Origin: JAJZMA01 sp021850405
GTDB taxonomy: Bacteria; Chloroflexota; Dormibacteria; Aeolococcales; Aeolococcaceae
Assembly: GCA_027365835.1 (NCBI GenBank)
Contig: DAHXLU010000102.1
Coordinates: forward strand, 1 to 28,754
Direction: 5' to 3'
Length of the DNA stretch: 28,754 nt
Positions 15,784 to 24,050 of the stretch are shown in pieces (position 1 is the stretch's first letter; each line of letters starts with the position of its first letter). Position numbers and translations under genes: made by a program. The notes below the pieces were generated by a model, which worked only from the letters and a program-made list of their open reading frames with translations, was not told the origin of the DNA and did no database searches.

Positions 15784-18201
15784 ATGCCCAAACGTTCCAG
15801 CCGGAAGTCGAGCCCGCCCAAAAGGGGTAGCCGCAGGACAGGCCGCAAGGCACGCCCCACAATCGGTGCACGTCTGCATCTGGGCTGGCCATGGATGTTG
15901 CGGGCGCACCTCTCAAGAACCCAGAAAAGCGAGCTATCTGGCGTTGCGGCTATTGCTGCTGGGCTGAGCATCCTGCTGGTGCTGACGCTCTCCCGTTCTG
16001 GAATCATTGGTGGATTCCTCCACACGGTACTAATAGGAGCGTTTGGATTCTGTGCCCCCGTGATAGCGGCGTTACTGCTTTTTCTTGGGGGAAGACAGAT
16101 CTGGCTCGGTGAACCGACAGGGGGGCAGAATGCTGGCACTCTCATGGGTGGCCTGATGACTGTCGTGGGCCTGCTTGGTCTGGCAGGGATTCTCCTGCCA
16201 GGAGCCGATGGAGTAGTTGGCAACTTCATTGCCCATGTCTTCACCTGGCCGTCCGGCCCAGCGGTAGGGGCCGTCATCCTGGCGATGCTAGCTGTCGGTG
16301 GGGCAGTCATTGCTGTTGAACTACGCCTCCGCTTCCTTATGGAAAAGGCGGGCTGGATGGCAGGCCGCCTCAGGAGCCACGGGCGCAGTTCGCCTGGAGA
16401 TGATCCCGCCAGAATTCCCCAGGGGAAAAATGGAAAGCAGGAGAAGAAAAGAAAGGGGGAACTGGCTCTGAAAGAAGGAGCGCTGGCTACCCTCGACATA
16501 AAGGGGCTTCCGCCAGAGTACGTTCCCTTTAACGATCCTCCCCTGGAGCTGGATGAGCCTGTGCCACCGCGCAGGGAGGCTGGAGCGCCGTTTGGATCCG
16601 GGACTGAGCCTTTCCTGATCGAATCTGTGCTGCCTCCGGGCGGGAAGAACGGAGAAACAGCCAGCGCCAGCACTTCAACCGGTGCGATGCTGCCAGGGGT
16701 GTCCGCAGTACTGCTGGAAGGTGCAGGAACTGAGCCCATAGAGGTGTCATGGACAATCCCAAACTCTGAGCTTCTGGACACCGTACATGGCCACAGGGAA
16801 AGACTTGAGCAGGAGGTACGGACCACTGGGGCAACTATCGCATCCACGCTGCAGTCCTTTGGCATAGACGCAAGGATAATCGGGGCCAGTAGCGGTCCAA
16901 CAGTCACCCAGTACGAACTGCAGCCCGCTCGAGGGGTCCCGGTAAGAAAGATTCTTGGCTACCAGACTGACCTGTCGCTCGCACTGGCAGCCCCGATAAG
17001 AATCCAGCCGTTCATCCCTGGTAAACCAGCTATAGGGATTGAGGTGCCAAACAAGGCAGCCCAGCTGGTAACGCTCAAGGAGATAGTGCAGTCAAGACCA
17101 TTCAATGATCCTGCCCACCGGCTTACCGTTGCCCTTGGAGCTGATGTTTCCGGCCAGCCGGTTGTGGGAGATCTGGCCAGAATGCCTCATCTGCTCATCG
17201 CAGGCGCCACGGGAAGTGGCAAGTCGGTATGTATCAACACAATTCTTGCCGGGTTCCTGCTGCAGGCGACCCCAAGGGAGCTGAAACTGGTGCTTATCGA
17301 TCCAAAGCGCGTCGAGCTTTCAGGATTTGCCGACATCCCCCACCTTCTGGTGCCAGTCGTGGTCGAGACCGAAGCCGCTGTCGCTTCCCTGCGGTGGGCG
17401 GTAAAGGAGATGGAGGAACGCTACAAGCTCTTTGCATCGCACAACGCCAGGAACATAACCTCGTTCAATGAAAAGGCAGAAAGTCTGGGGCTGTCCCCCC
17501 TGCCGATGATTGTGATTGTAATTGATGAACTTGCTGACCTGATGATGGTGGCAGCAGGCGAAATAGAAGATCTCATTTGCCGGATAGCCCAGCTCGCGCG
17601 TGCTGTAGGGATCCACCTCATTGTTGCTACGCAACGGCCATCTGCCGACATCATTACAGGGCTCATCAAAGCCAACATTCCGAGCCGCATCGCATTTGCA
17701 GTAGCCAGTGGAGTTGACTCCCGGGTGATTCTGGACGAGATGGGGGCTGAGAAGCTGCTTGGCCGTGGAGACATGCTCTACCTCCCTGTGGACGAAGGCA
17801 AACCACGGCGGCTGCAGGGAGCGTATGTGAGCGAGCGTGAGCTGGACTCTCTGATCTCGTTCTGGAGGAGCCAGGGAAAGCCGGACTACCAGGAGGAGAT
17901 ATTCCAGGTAGAGGCAACCGTCAGCTGGGCCCGCGACGCTGGAAAGCGGGATCCGCTGTTTCCCAAGGCTGCCCACATCGTTGCGGCTGAGGGACGGGCA
18001 GCAGCCTCGCTCCTCCAGCGCAAGCTGAGTGTTGGATATACAAGGGCTGCACGCCTGATTGACCAGCTGGCAGAGTACAACGTCGTCGGACCCTACGAAG
18101 GCAGCAAGTCCAGGGATGTACTTATGGATGTTGTCCAGGTGGATGAGCTGCTGTCCGAGCTTGGAGACGAGCCGGGCAATCAGTCCTACCAGCGTTTCTA
18201 G
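15784..18201 (+). CDS. ftsK: DNA translocase FtsK/SpoIIIE
   Basis: FtsK pumps chromosomal DNA through the closing septum and supports dimer resolution. The protein (805 aa) has a basic N-terminal tail, a four-helix membrane domain (about 45-195), a charged linker (about 200-310, with a Lys/Glu-rich stretch) and the motor. The motor carries Walker A GATGSGKS at 474-481, LIDPKRVEL, IVIDELADLMMVA (Walker B) and ATQRPS. The C-terminal winged-helix gamma domain, which reads KOPS/SRS polarity sequences, is seen in LSVGYTRAARLIDQL...GSKSRDVLM. The ATG at 15784 is preferred to a TTG at 15745; its ribosome binding site is weak (GAGC three bases before, GAGGTAGAG further out). A 7-of-8 match to the LexA half-sites (GAAC-AGAT-GTGC, 15707-15718) lies upstream and may be chance. 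Confidence 0.96.
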   Translation: MPKRSSRKSSPPKRGSRRTGRKARPTIGARLHLGWPWMLRAHLSRTQKSELSGVAAIAAGLSILLVLTLSRSGIIGGFLHTVLIGAFGFCAPVIAALLLFLGGRQIWLGEPTGGQNAGTLMGGLMTVVGLLGLAGILLPGADGVVGNFIAHVFTWPSGPAVGAVILAMLAVGGAVIAVELRLRFLMEKAGWMAGRLRSHGRSSPGDDPARIPQGKNGKQEKKRKGELALKEGALATLDIKGLPPEYVPFNDPPLELDEPVPPRREAGAPFGSGTEPFLIESVLPPGGKNGETASASTSTGAMLPGVSAVLLEGAGTEPIEVSWTIPNSELLDTVHGHRERLEQEVRTTGATIASTLQSFGIDARIIGASSGPTVTQYELQPARGVPVRKILGYQTDLSLALAAPIRIQPFIPGKPAIGIEVPNKAAQLVTLKEIVQSRPFNDPAHRLTVALGADVSGQPVVGDLARMPHLLIAGATGSGKSVCINTILAGFLLQATPRELKLVLIDPKRVELSGFADIPHLLVPVVVETEAAVASLRWAVKEMEERYKLFASHNARNITSFNEKAESLGLSPLPMIVIVIDELADLMMVAAGEIEDLICRIAQLARAVGIHLIVATQRPSADIITGLIKANIPSRIAFAVASGVDSRVILDEMGAEKLLGRGDMLYLPVDEGKPRRLQGAYVSERELDSLISFWRSQGKPDYQEEIFQVEATVSWARDAGKRDPLFPKAAHIVAAEGRAAASLLQRKLSVGYTRAARLIDQLAEYNVVGPYEGSKSRDVLMDVVQVDELLSELGDEPGNQSYQRF

Positions 18202-18356
18202 CTGGCCCCACCATCACACCCCACCCACCCTGGCACTGCCGACATTCGGCCCCTGTGCAGGACACCTGCCATCCAGGGCGCAGCGGGAAATGAGCCAGTA
18301 CATCGATGCGCCAAGGCTGGGCCGGCATGGTGACCAAGGCTGTATCCTTAACCACC

Positions 18357-18848
18357 ATGGCGACTGAGTTCTCGTTCGACGTGGTGTCAGATTTCGACCA
18401 GCAGGAGATGGTCAACGCTGTTGACCAGGCAAGGCGCGAAATTGGCACCAGATATGATTTCAAGGGCGTAACGGCTGAGATAGAGCTCGACAAGAGCGCC
18501 ATCACACTTACCAGCTCGTCAGAGATGCACCTGAAAGCAATCCTTGATGTCCTGCAGAGCAAGGTGCACAAGCGGGGGCTTGACCTGCGGGTGCTGGATC
18601 CCAAGGAGCCAGAGCCGGCAGCAAAAGGGACTCTGCGCCAGAAAATAGAGCTGCGGAGAGGAATCCCTGAGGAGCTGGCCAAGGAGCTTCAGAAGCGGAT
18701 AAAGACCGGCTTTCCCAAGGCGCAGGCCAGAATCCAGGGTGACCAGCTGCGGGTATCTGCCCGTGACAAGGACCTGCTGCAGTCGATCATCCAGGAGCTG
18801 AAGGGGGCAGAACTTCCAGCTCCACTACAGTTCACCAACTACCGCTAG
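18357..18848 (+). CDS. yajQ: YajQ family nucleotide-binding protein
   Basis: YajQ-family proteins are small two-domain proteins that bind nucleotides; some bind cyclic di-GMP, and others have been linked to RNA and to temperate phage transcription. The sequence MATEFSFDVVSDFD, ARREIGTRYDFKG and KTGFPKAQARIQGDQLRVSARDKDLLQ are signature segments, and 163 aa is the family length. The ATG at 18357 gives the canonical N-terminus. In-frame ATGs at 18306 and 18327 would add 17 or 10 unusual residues. A ribosome binding site is not obvious for any of them. It follows ftsK by 155 bases and precedes pgsA closely, suggesting co-transcription with pgsA and cinA. Confidence 0.94.
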   Translation: MATEFSFDVVSDFDQQEMVNAVDQARREIGTRYDFKGVTAEIELDKSAITLTSSSEMHLKAILDVLQSKVHKRGLDLRVLDPKEPEPAAKGTLRQKIELRRGIPEELAKELQKRIKTGFPKAQARIQGDQLRVSARDKDLLQSIIQELKGAELPAPLQFTNYR

Positions 18849-18886
18849 ACGGGTCCGTAGCAGCGGTGGACCGGCTAAAGCGGCAG

Positions 18887-19414
18887 ATGAACCTGCCCAA
18901 CCAGCTCACCATCTTCCGGATCCTGCTGATCCCCGTCATCGGGATTCTCATGTACGCCTCTTTCACCTGGCATTTTCAGGCAGCACTACTGGCATACGCA
19001 GTCGCGGCAGCTACTGACACTCTCGATGGTGAGATAGCGCGACGACGCAACCAGGTCACCGACCTGGGCAAGCTGCTGGACCCGCTGGCGGACAAACTGC
19101 TTGTGATCACCATACTGTCGATCATGGTGGGAGAAGGGACGCTGGCCGCGTGGGTGGTAGTGATCATACTCGGGCGCGAATTTCTCATCACGGGCCTGCG
19201 TTTCATTGCGGCACAGCAAGGTGTTGTCATCGCCTCCACCCCGTGGGGCAAGTCCAAGACACTCACGCAGAACCTGATGATAGCTATCCTCCTCCTGGGG
19301 CGCCCCTACCCCCCCGTCGGCCACGTCGCGTTTCTGTTCATCGGACTTGCCATAATTACAACGATCCTGAGTGGAGGTGACTACCTCTGGCGCTACCGCA
19401 GGTTCATCCTGTGA
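18887..19414 (+). CDS. pgsA: CDP-diacylglycerol--glycerol-3-phosphate 3-phosphatidyltransferase
   Basis: PgsA makes phosphatidylglycerol-phosphate at the membrane, the committed step to phosphatidylglycerol and cardiolipin. The CDP-alcohol phosphatidyltransferase signature DG-x2-AR-x8-G-x3-D-x3-D is present as DGEIARRRNQVTDLGKLLDP followed by LAD. The protein (175 aa) begins MNLPNQLTIFRILLIPVIG, the typical first helix, and several further hydrophobic segments follow. An in-frame GTG at 18866 would add seven residues (MDRLKRQ). The other members of the family cannot be wholly excluded, but the N-terminus and the position before cinA and recA are those of pgsA. It shares GTGA with the downstream cinA-type gene. 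Confidence 0.93.
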   Translation: MNLPNQLTIFRILLIPVIGILMYASFTWHFQAALLAYAVAAATDTLDGEIARRRNQVTDLGKLLDPLADKLLVITILSIMVGEGTLAAWVVVIILGREFLITGLRFIAAQQGVVIASTPWGKSKTLTQNLMIAILLLGRPYPPVGHVAFLFIGLAIITTILSGGDYLWRYRRFIL

Positions 19415-19998
19415 CTCCATCCCATGCTCAGGCACGCATGAGGCACAGTCCCCATGACAAGGAGGTAGCTCTGGAGCAACCTGAGATTGCTGTCTTCTCG
19501 CCCGCCCCGGAACCAGGGAGGCCAGCAGCAGAAGAAGTGGTGGCCGGGATAGCAAGGCGCTGCGACCGGCAAAAACTCACTGTGGCCACAGCTGAATCAT
19601 GTACAGGGGGGCTGCTGGCAGCAGCACTCACGTCGGTTGCTGGGGCATCCTCATTCTTTTGTGGTGGCATTGTCTGCTACAGCAGCCCACTCAAGGTCGC
19701 AATTGGAGTACCTGCAGAACTGATTGGGCTGCATGGCGCAGCAAGCCTAGAAGTTGCAGCTGCGATGGCACAGGCGGTGCGCACCTGGGCAGCTACGGAC
19801 GTTGGGGTTGCAGTTACCGGCGCTGCTGGCCCCCTTCCCGACGGCAACGCCCAGCCAGGCCAGATCTACATCGCCTGTGCAGATGCAAGCAGAATCACAT
19901 CTGCCGAACTAAGCAGGGACCTGGGCCGGGAGGAGAACCGGAATGCTGCGGTGAGGCAGGCATTAGCATTGCTCTGCAACTCCCTGCCCAAAGGTTAG
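19411..19998 (+). CDS. CinA C-terminal domain protein, nicotinamide-nucleotide amidohydrolase type
   Basis: This is a stand-alone CinA C-terminal domain (PncC type), whose known members hydrolyse nicotinamide mononucleotide to nicotinate mononucleotide in pyridine salvage. The core has ATAESCTGGLLAAALTSVAGAS with the conserved Glu-Ser-Cys-Thr-Gly-Gly, then VCYSSPLKVAIGVP and VAVTGAAGPLPDGNAQPGQIYIA. The N-terminal MoCF-like domain of full-length CinA is missing: the protein is 195 aa against about 410, and the first 40 residues are not conserved. The GTG at 19411 overlaps the pgsA stop by four bases; an ATG at 19438 is an alternative. The pgsA-cinA-recA neighbourhood matches that of Bacillus. 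Confidence 0.9.
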   Translation: MTPSHAQARMRHSPHDKEVALEQPEIAVFSPAPEPGRPAAEEVVAGIARRCDRQKLTVATAESCTGGLLAAALTSVAGASSFFCGGIVCYSSPLKVAIGVPAELIGLHGAASLEVAAAMAQAVRTWAATDVGVAVTGAAGPLPDGNAQPGQIYIACADASRITSAELSRDLGREENRNAAVRQALALLCNSLPKG

Positions 19999-20026
19999 CC
20001 CCGTCAAGAGGGGGAAAAAACAAGGA

Positions 20027-20383
20027 TCAGGAGGTAAGCGCAGAGGCTCCAAAGCGGTTCGGACCCGGTGTGCCAGGAAGAACAAACAACACTATGAGCC
20101 ATATTGACCCAATAAACGGCACAAACGCTATAAGCCACCACCACCCGCTCTTGTCAATATCATGCAGCCTACGGACTTCAATCGCGAGCCCCGGGATTAT
20201 AATCGCCAGAACGTAGAGGACGTAGACAATGTGCAGGATAGGTACGGCAAAAGACAGTACCAGTAACACAACTCCGACAACAAGATTACAGAGCATGGCT
20301 TTCCAGAAATCCCCGCGTGATGTTCTTGCCTCGAAATTGAAATAATTCCTCCAGACTGACATGTAGGCATCTGTAAAGGACAC
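20027..20383 (-). CDS. DUF805 family membrane protein
   Basis: This is a small integral membrane protein of the DUF805 family (118 aa), function unknown. It starts SFTDAYMSVWRNYFNFEARTSRGDFW, the family's signature N-terminus. Three or four hydrophobic segments follow (AMLCNLVVGVVLLVLSFAVP, IVYVLYVLAIIIPGLAI, WWWLIAFVPFIGSIWLIVLF), with RRLHDIDKSGWWW between them and GPNRFG near the end, all typical. The GTG at 20383 is chosen because GGAGGGAGG stands just before it; a start at 20407 would run through that site. The gene points against its neighbours, lies 28 bases from the end of the cinA-type gene, and breaks the otherwise conserved cinA-recA adjacency. Confidence 0.9.
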   Translation of the reverse strand: MSFTDAYMSVWRNYFNFEARTSRGDFWKAMLCNLVVGVVLLVLSFAVPILHIVYVLYVLAIIIPGLAIEVRRLHDIDKSGWWWLIAFVPFIGSIWLIVLFVLPGTPGPNRFGASALTS

Positions 20384-20657
20384 TGCGCCTCCCTCCGAAC
20401 AAACCATAGGTCACGGACCAGCTAGCGACTGGATTCGCACAATACTACTCCGCCTGCAAGCGGAGCAAATGGTGCTCGCACGGGATTGTGACAGCCAGGC
20501 AAGACAGGCCAGCCCGATTTCGAGTCCGCCTGCACTCCCTGCCCCAGCTCCGAGCTACCCAGTGACCTGTCTTTCAGAGTGAGGCCCCTTCGGCCGGGCA
20601 CAGGCCAGCAGCGAGCCGATGTGACAGCGGTTGTGCAACCCCTGTTCGAGCAGATAC

Positions 20658-20671
20658 CATACATATGTTCG
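20658..20671 (+). promoter_or_regulatory. LexA-box-like sequence in the recA promoter region
   Basis: CATACATATGTTCG agrees with the Gram-positive LexA consensus CGAAC-RNRY-GTTYG at all but two positions (TA in place of GA-type bases in the left half). A candidate promoter, TTGTGC at 20631-20636 and TACCAT at 20655-20660 with an 18-base spacer, overlaps it. TGTTCG also occurs as a direct repeat at 20643-20648 and 20666-20671. SOS control of recA is general knowledge; that this is the site is inference. Confidence 0.5.
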
Positions 20672-20672
20672 C

Positions 20673-20731
20673 CCGCCTAGGGCGGACCCGGACCACGCCC
20701 GCAGCGTGGGCTCCCCTGGCAAGGCGCCAGG
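20673..20731 (+). promoter_or_regulatory. three consecutive stem-loops in the recA leader
   Basis: The leader contains, in order, CCGCC-TAG-GGCGG (20673-20685), CCACGC-CCGCA-GCGTGG (20693-20709) and CCTGGC-AAGGC-GCCAGG (20715-20731). All three stems are perfect and separated by only five to seven bases. The last ends 11 bases before the ribosome binding site AGGAG at 20742-20746. This is more structure than expected by chance even in GC-rich DNA and could affect message stability or recA translation. No known riboswitch is recognised. Confidence 0.5.
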
Positions 20732-20753
20732 CAAGGAGTGGAGGAGCAGGAAA

Positions 20754-21935
<1,182 letters not shown>

Positions 21936-22006
21936 CCGCTCGTCGATCTGGATTAACCAGAGTCTAGAGTCTAAGAGTCACCAGTAGAAACAGGGCAGAT
22001 ACAGCG

Positions 22007-22513
22007 ATGTCCAGGGAGCAGACAGCCTTTGAGGCCTCCCTGGGCATCCTGGCTGCAGCGGACCAGTCCAGTGGCCGGCTTTCCCAGAAGCTGGCACGAC
22101 AGGGCTACTCCCCTGAGGATATTGACGCAGCGATAGCCCGCCTGCAGGAGATGGGACTGCTCGATGACCTGCGGATGGCAAGAGCGGTGCTTGAGGGTCG
22201 ACGCCGGGCTGGCTATGGCGACCGCAGGACCGACATGGAGTTACGAAGGAAAGGTCTTCCTGATGCTGCGATTGCGGCTGCCCATGATGAGCTGGACCAG
22301 CTAGAGCAAGCACAGGGTTCACTGCCACCAGGATCACCACTGGTCGCAAATGGCGAAGGTGCCCTCCCGACCGAGGCGGAGCGCTGCCAGGAGATTGCGC
22401 AGCGCCTGTATCTAAAAAAAATGGACCGGTCTGCCGTAGGCAGGGCATTAATCCGGCGCGGGTATGGGGAAGCGGATGTCTGGAAGGCACTGGCCCAGCT
22501 TCCCCCGCCCTGA
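22007..22513 (+). CDS. recX: regulatory protein RecX
   Basis: RecX binds RecA filaments and limits RecA activity. This protein (168 aa) has the tandem three-helix repeat layout: RLSQKLARQGYSPEDIDAAIARLQEMGLLDDLRMA in the first repeat, GDRRTDMELRRKGLPDAAIAAA in the second and KKMDRSAVGRALIRRGYGEADVWKAL in the third. A Gly/Pro-rich insert separates the second and third repeats (about residues 103-122). The position directly after recA supports the call. The ATG at 22007 has only a weak ribosome binding site (GGGCAG). A small tandem repeat of AGAGTCT-type heptamers (21958-21978) lies in the recA-recX gap. Confidence 0.9.
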   Translation: MSREQTAFEASLGILAAADQSSGRLSQKLARQGYSPEDIDAAIARLQEMGLLDDLRMARAVLEGRRRAGYGDRRTDMELRRKGLPDAAIAAAHDELDQLEQAQGSLPPGSPLVANGEGALPTEAERCQEIAQRLYLKKMDRSAVGRALIRRGYGEADVWKALAQLPPP

Positions 22514-22738
22514 ACATCCAGGGAACCTGCTGCCACAGCTATCACCAAAAGAGTGCATCTGGCCCATGTCACCGTACCACGCAAACTGCCCGCAACTGCG
22601 CTGCGGCTACCAACATGGACGATTGGCGCGCTTGCAAGTCAGAGCAACCGCATAACACTGTAGAATCTCACTCACTAGACAAGCTACCTTGCCACCTGGG
22701 TCCCAGGCTGGCCAAACTGAGCAGGAGGAGCATCGGTT

Positions 22739-23785
22739 ATGGGCGTTTTTCAACGGTTCAGCACCATTTTTCAGGAAAAGGCTAACGCCGCAGCAGACAA
22801 GATGGAAGATCCATCCCAGGCGATAGACCTGTCCTACCAGCAGATGCTTGAGCAGCAGCAGAAGATGCGCACGGCTCTGGTTGAAGCTACTACAGGACAG
22901 AAGCGGCTCCAGAATATGAGCAGCGATCTTGATGCAAAGATTGCCAAGCTCAACGAGGAGGCACAGACTGCCGTTGCCCAGGGCCGCGAAGATCTTGCCA
23001 CCCAGGCTCTGAGCCAGTCTGAGGCACTGAACCAGCAGAAGCAGAACCTGGCCCCACAGCTGGCTTCAATAACTGCCCAGGTCCAGAACCTGACCCAGGG
23101 AGTGCAGAAGTTCCAGGAGAGGATAACCGCGTTCTCCTCCCAGAGAGAGACCCTGAAAGCCCAGTATGAAGCCTCCCAGGCCACAAACAGCATGGGCTCG
23201 ACACTCGCAGGTATTGGAGAGCATGCCAATGATGCTGCCCTGATGATGCAGCGGGCGCAGGACAAGATAGCCCACTCCACTGCCCATGCAGATGCTGTGG
23301 ACTCGCTGCTGGCAAGTGGTGCGCTGGACACACCCGGAATGCCAGGCAGCGACCCCATTGGCAGCCAGCTCTCCGCCCAGCTCGCCCAGTCGTCAGTGCA
23401 GGCCAAGCTCGCCCAGCTGAAGGCCGCCGCAGGCCTGCCCGCAGGAACCCCGCCAGCAGCACCACCCGCTGCCCTTCCCACATCTGGCATTGTGGTCCGG
23501 ATTCACGCAGATGCCCAGTACCGGCTTGATGCGAGCCTGAAGGAGCAGCTGACCGCTTTCGACAACGATCTGGTCGCTGCAGTCGACAAAAACGACGAGG
23601 CTGCCTACCACCGGGCCCTGGGAGGAGTTATCTCCTTTGTCAAGACCAAGGGCGCTCCGCTCCCGTCCACTGACATGTCGGCCAGCGACATCATCCTGCC
23701 CAGTGACGACATGTCCCTGGACGAGGTAAAGACGCTGCTGAACACTGGCCTGCAGACACCAGCCACCGCTGGAGCCACCGCCTGA
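22739..23785 (+). CDS. pspA: PspA/Vipp1 family protein fused to a PspAA-type domain
   Basis: PspA/IM30 proteins assemble on the inner membrane and protect it under stress. The first part (about 1-220) is the usual long helical domain: MGVFQRFSTIFQEKANAAADKMEDPSQAID with the amphipathic N-terminal helix, then Gln/Glu-rich coiled coil. After an Ala/Pro linker (about 225-248), residues 250-340 match the PspA-associated (PspAA) domain: IVVRIHADAQYRLD, a LTAFDNDLVAAV helix, and SDIILPSDDMSLDEVKTLL. PspAA is often a separate protein encoded beside pspA, so the fusion is notable. AGGAGGAG at 22723-22730, spacer eight, sets the ATG at 22739. It stands alone between a 225-base gap and a strong terminator-like hairpin, so it is probably monocistronic. 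Confidence 0.92.
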   Translation: MGVFQRFSTIFQEKANAAADKMEDPSQAIDLSYQQMLEQQQKMRTALVEATTGQKRLQNMSSDLDAKIAKLNEEAQTAVAQGREDLATQALSQSEALNQQKQNLAPQLASITAQVQNLTQGVQKFQERITAFSSQRETLKAQYEASQATNSMGSTLAGIGEHANDAALMMQRAQDKIAHSTAHADAVDSLLASGALDTPGMPGSDPIGSQLSAQLAQSSVQAKLAQLKAAAGLPAGTPPAAPPAALPTSGIVVRIHADAQYRLDASLKEQLTAFDNDLVAAVDKNDEAAYHRALGGVISFVKTKGAPLPSTDMSASDIILPSDDMSLDEVKTLLNTGLQTPATAGATA

Positions 23786-23809
23786 CCAGGAGGAAAGTGA
23801 CCTCTCGAA

Positions 23810-23819
23810 CGCTATAGCG
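23810..23819. repeat. 10-bp palindrome CGCTATAGCG
   Basis: A perfect 10-bp palindrome lies 24 bases after the pspA stop codon and abuts the left arm of the long hairpin at 23819-23851. It may be part of the same terminator structure or a separate protein site; nothing else identifies it. Confidence 0.35.
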
Positions 23820-23851
23820 AGGGGAGAGAGGGCCTGTCCCTTTCTCCCCTC
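23819..23851 (+). terminator. strong terminator-like hairpin after pspA
   Basis: GAGGGGAGAGAGGG pairs with CCCTTTCTCCCCTC across a five-base loop (CCTGT): 14 pairs with a single G-T wobble. It follows the pspA stop by about 33 bases. The downstream sequence (TTGCCTGTAATT) is only moderately T-rich, so efficiency is uncertain, but this is the most stable local hairpin I can see in the window. Confidence 0.7.
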
Positions 23852-24007
23852 TTGCCTGTAATTCCACCAGGCATGGAGTCAAGTCCGGCATGGCTGGCTT
23901 TCACTATCCAGTTCTCCCGGCGTGGCTGATTCCCAAAGCTGTTCGCGCACATCGCGCCCACCCCGGGCACCCCCAAATAGGCTGCAGCCCTGCTGTGATC
24001 CCCTGTG

Positions 24008-24032
24008 CATTGTCTCCGTCATGTCCGTTCAG
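24008..24032 (+). repeat. upstream block shared with the second paralogous gene
   Basis: This 25-base block, starting CATTGTCT, lies exactly 43 bases before the ATG at 24051. The same block, identical at 20 of 25 bases, lies exactly 43 bases before the ATG at 25440. The duplication therefore includes upstream DNA. The block may contain a shared promoter or leader signal; no standard promoter motif can be assigned. Confidence 0.6.
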
Positions 24033-24050
24033 CACCCATAAGGTGAGGGC

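Larger units (their letters stand above)
20384..20753. other. divergent intergenic region between DUF805 and recA
   Basis: This 370-base stretch holds no convincing gene. It carries a long-range stem-loop at 20566-20604 (CCTGT...ACAGG enclosing GGCC-CCTTC-GGCC), the probable recA promoter with a LexA-like sequence at 20658-20671, and three close stem-loops ending just before the recA ribosome binding site. The half next to DUF805 shows nothing I can name. Confidence 0.7.

Noticed and set aside
15720..16907. Long minus-strand frame opposite ftsK
   Set aside because: ftsK is certain on the plus strand. The antisense translation is a low-complexity Pro/Ser/Ala sequence without recognisable domains.
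19999..20020. CCCC-N7-GGGG followed by six A bases between the cinA-type and DUF805 genes, looking like a terminator
   Set aside because: The A-run follows the stem on the plus strand, and the T-run precedes it on the minus strand, so neither transcript gets a U-tract after the hairpin.
21958..21978. AGAGTCT-type heptamer repeats between recA and recX
   Set aside because: There are only three imperfect units with no symmetry or known function; probably simple-sequence drift.
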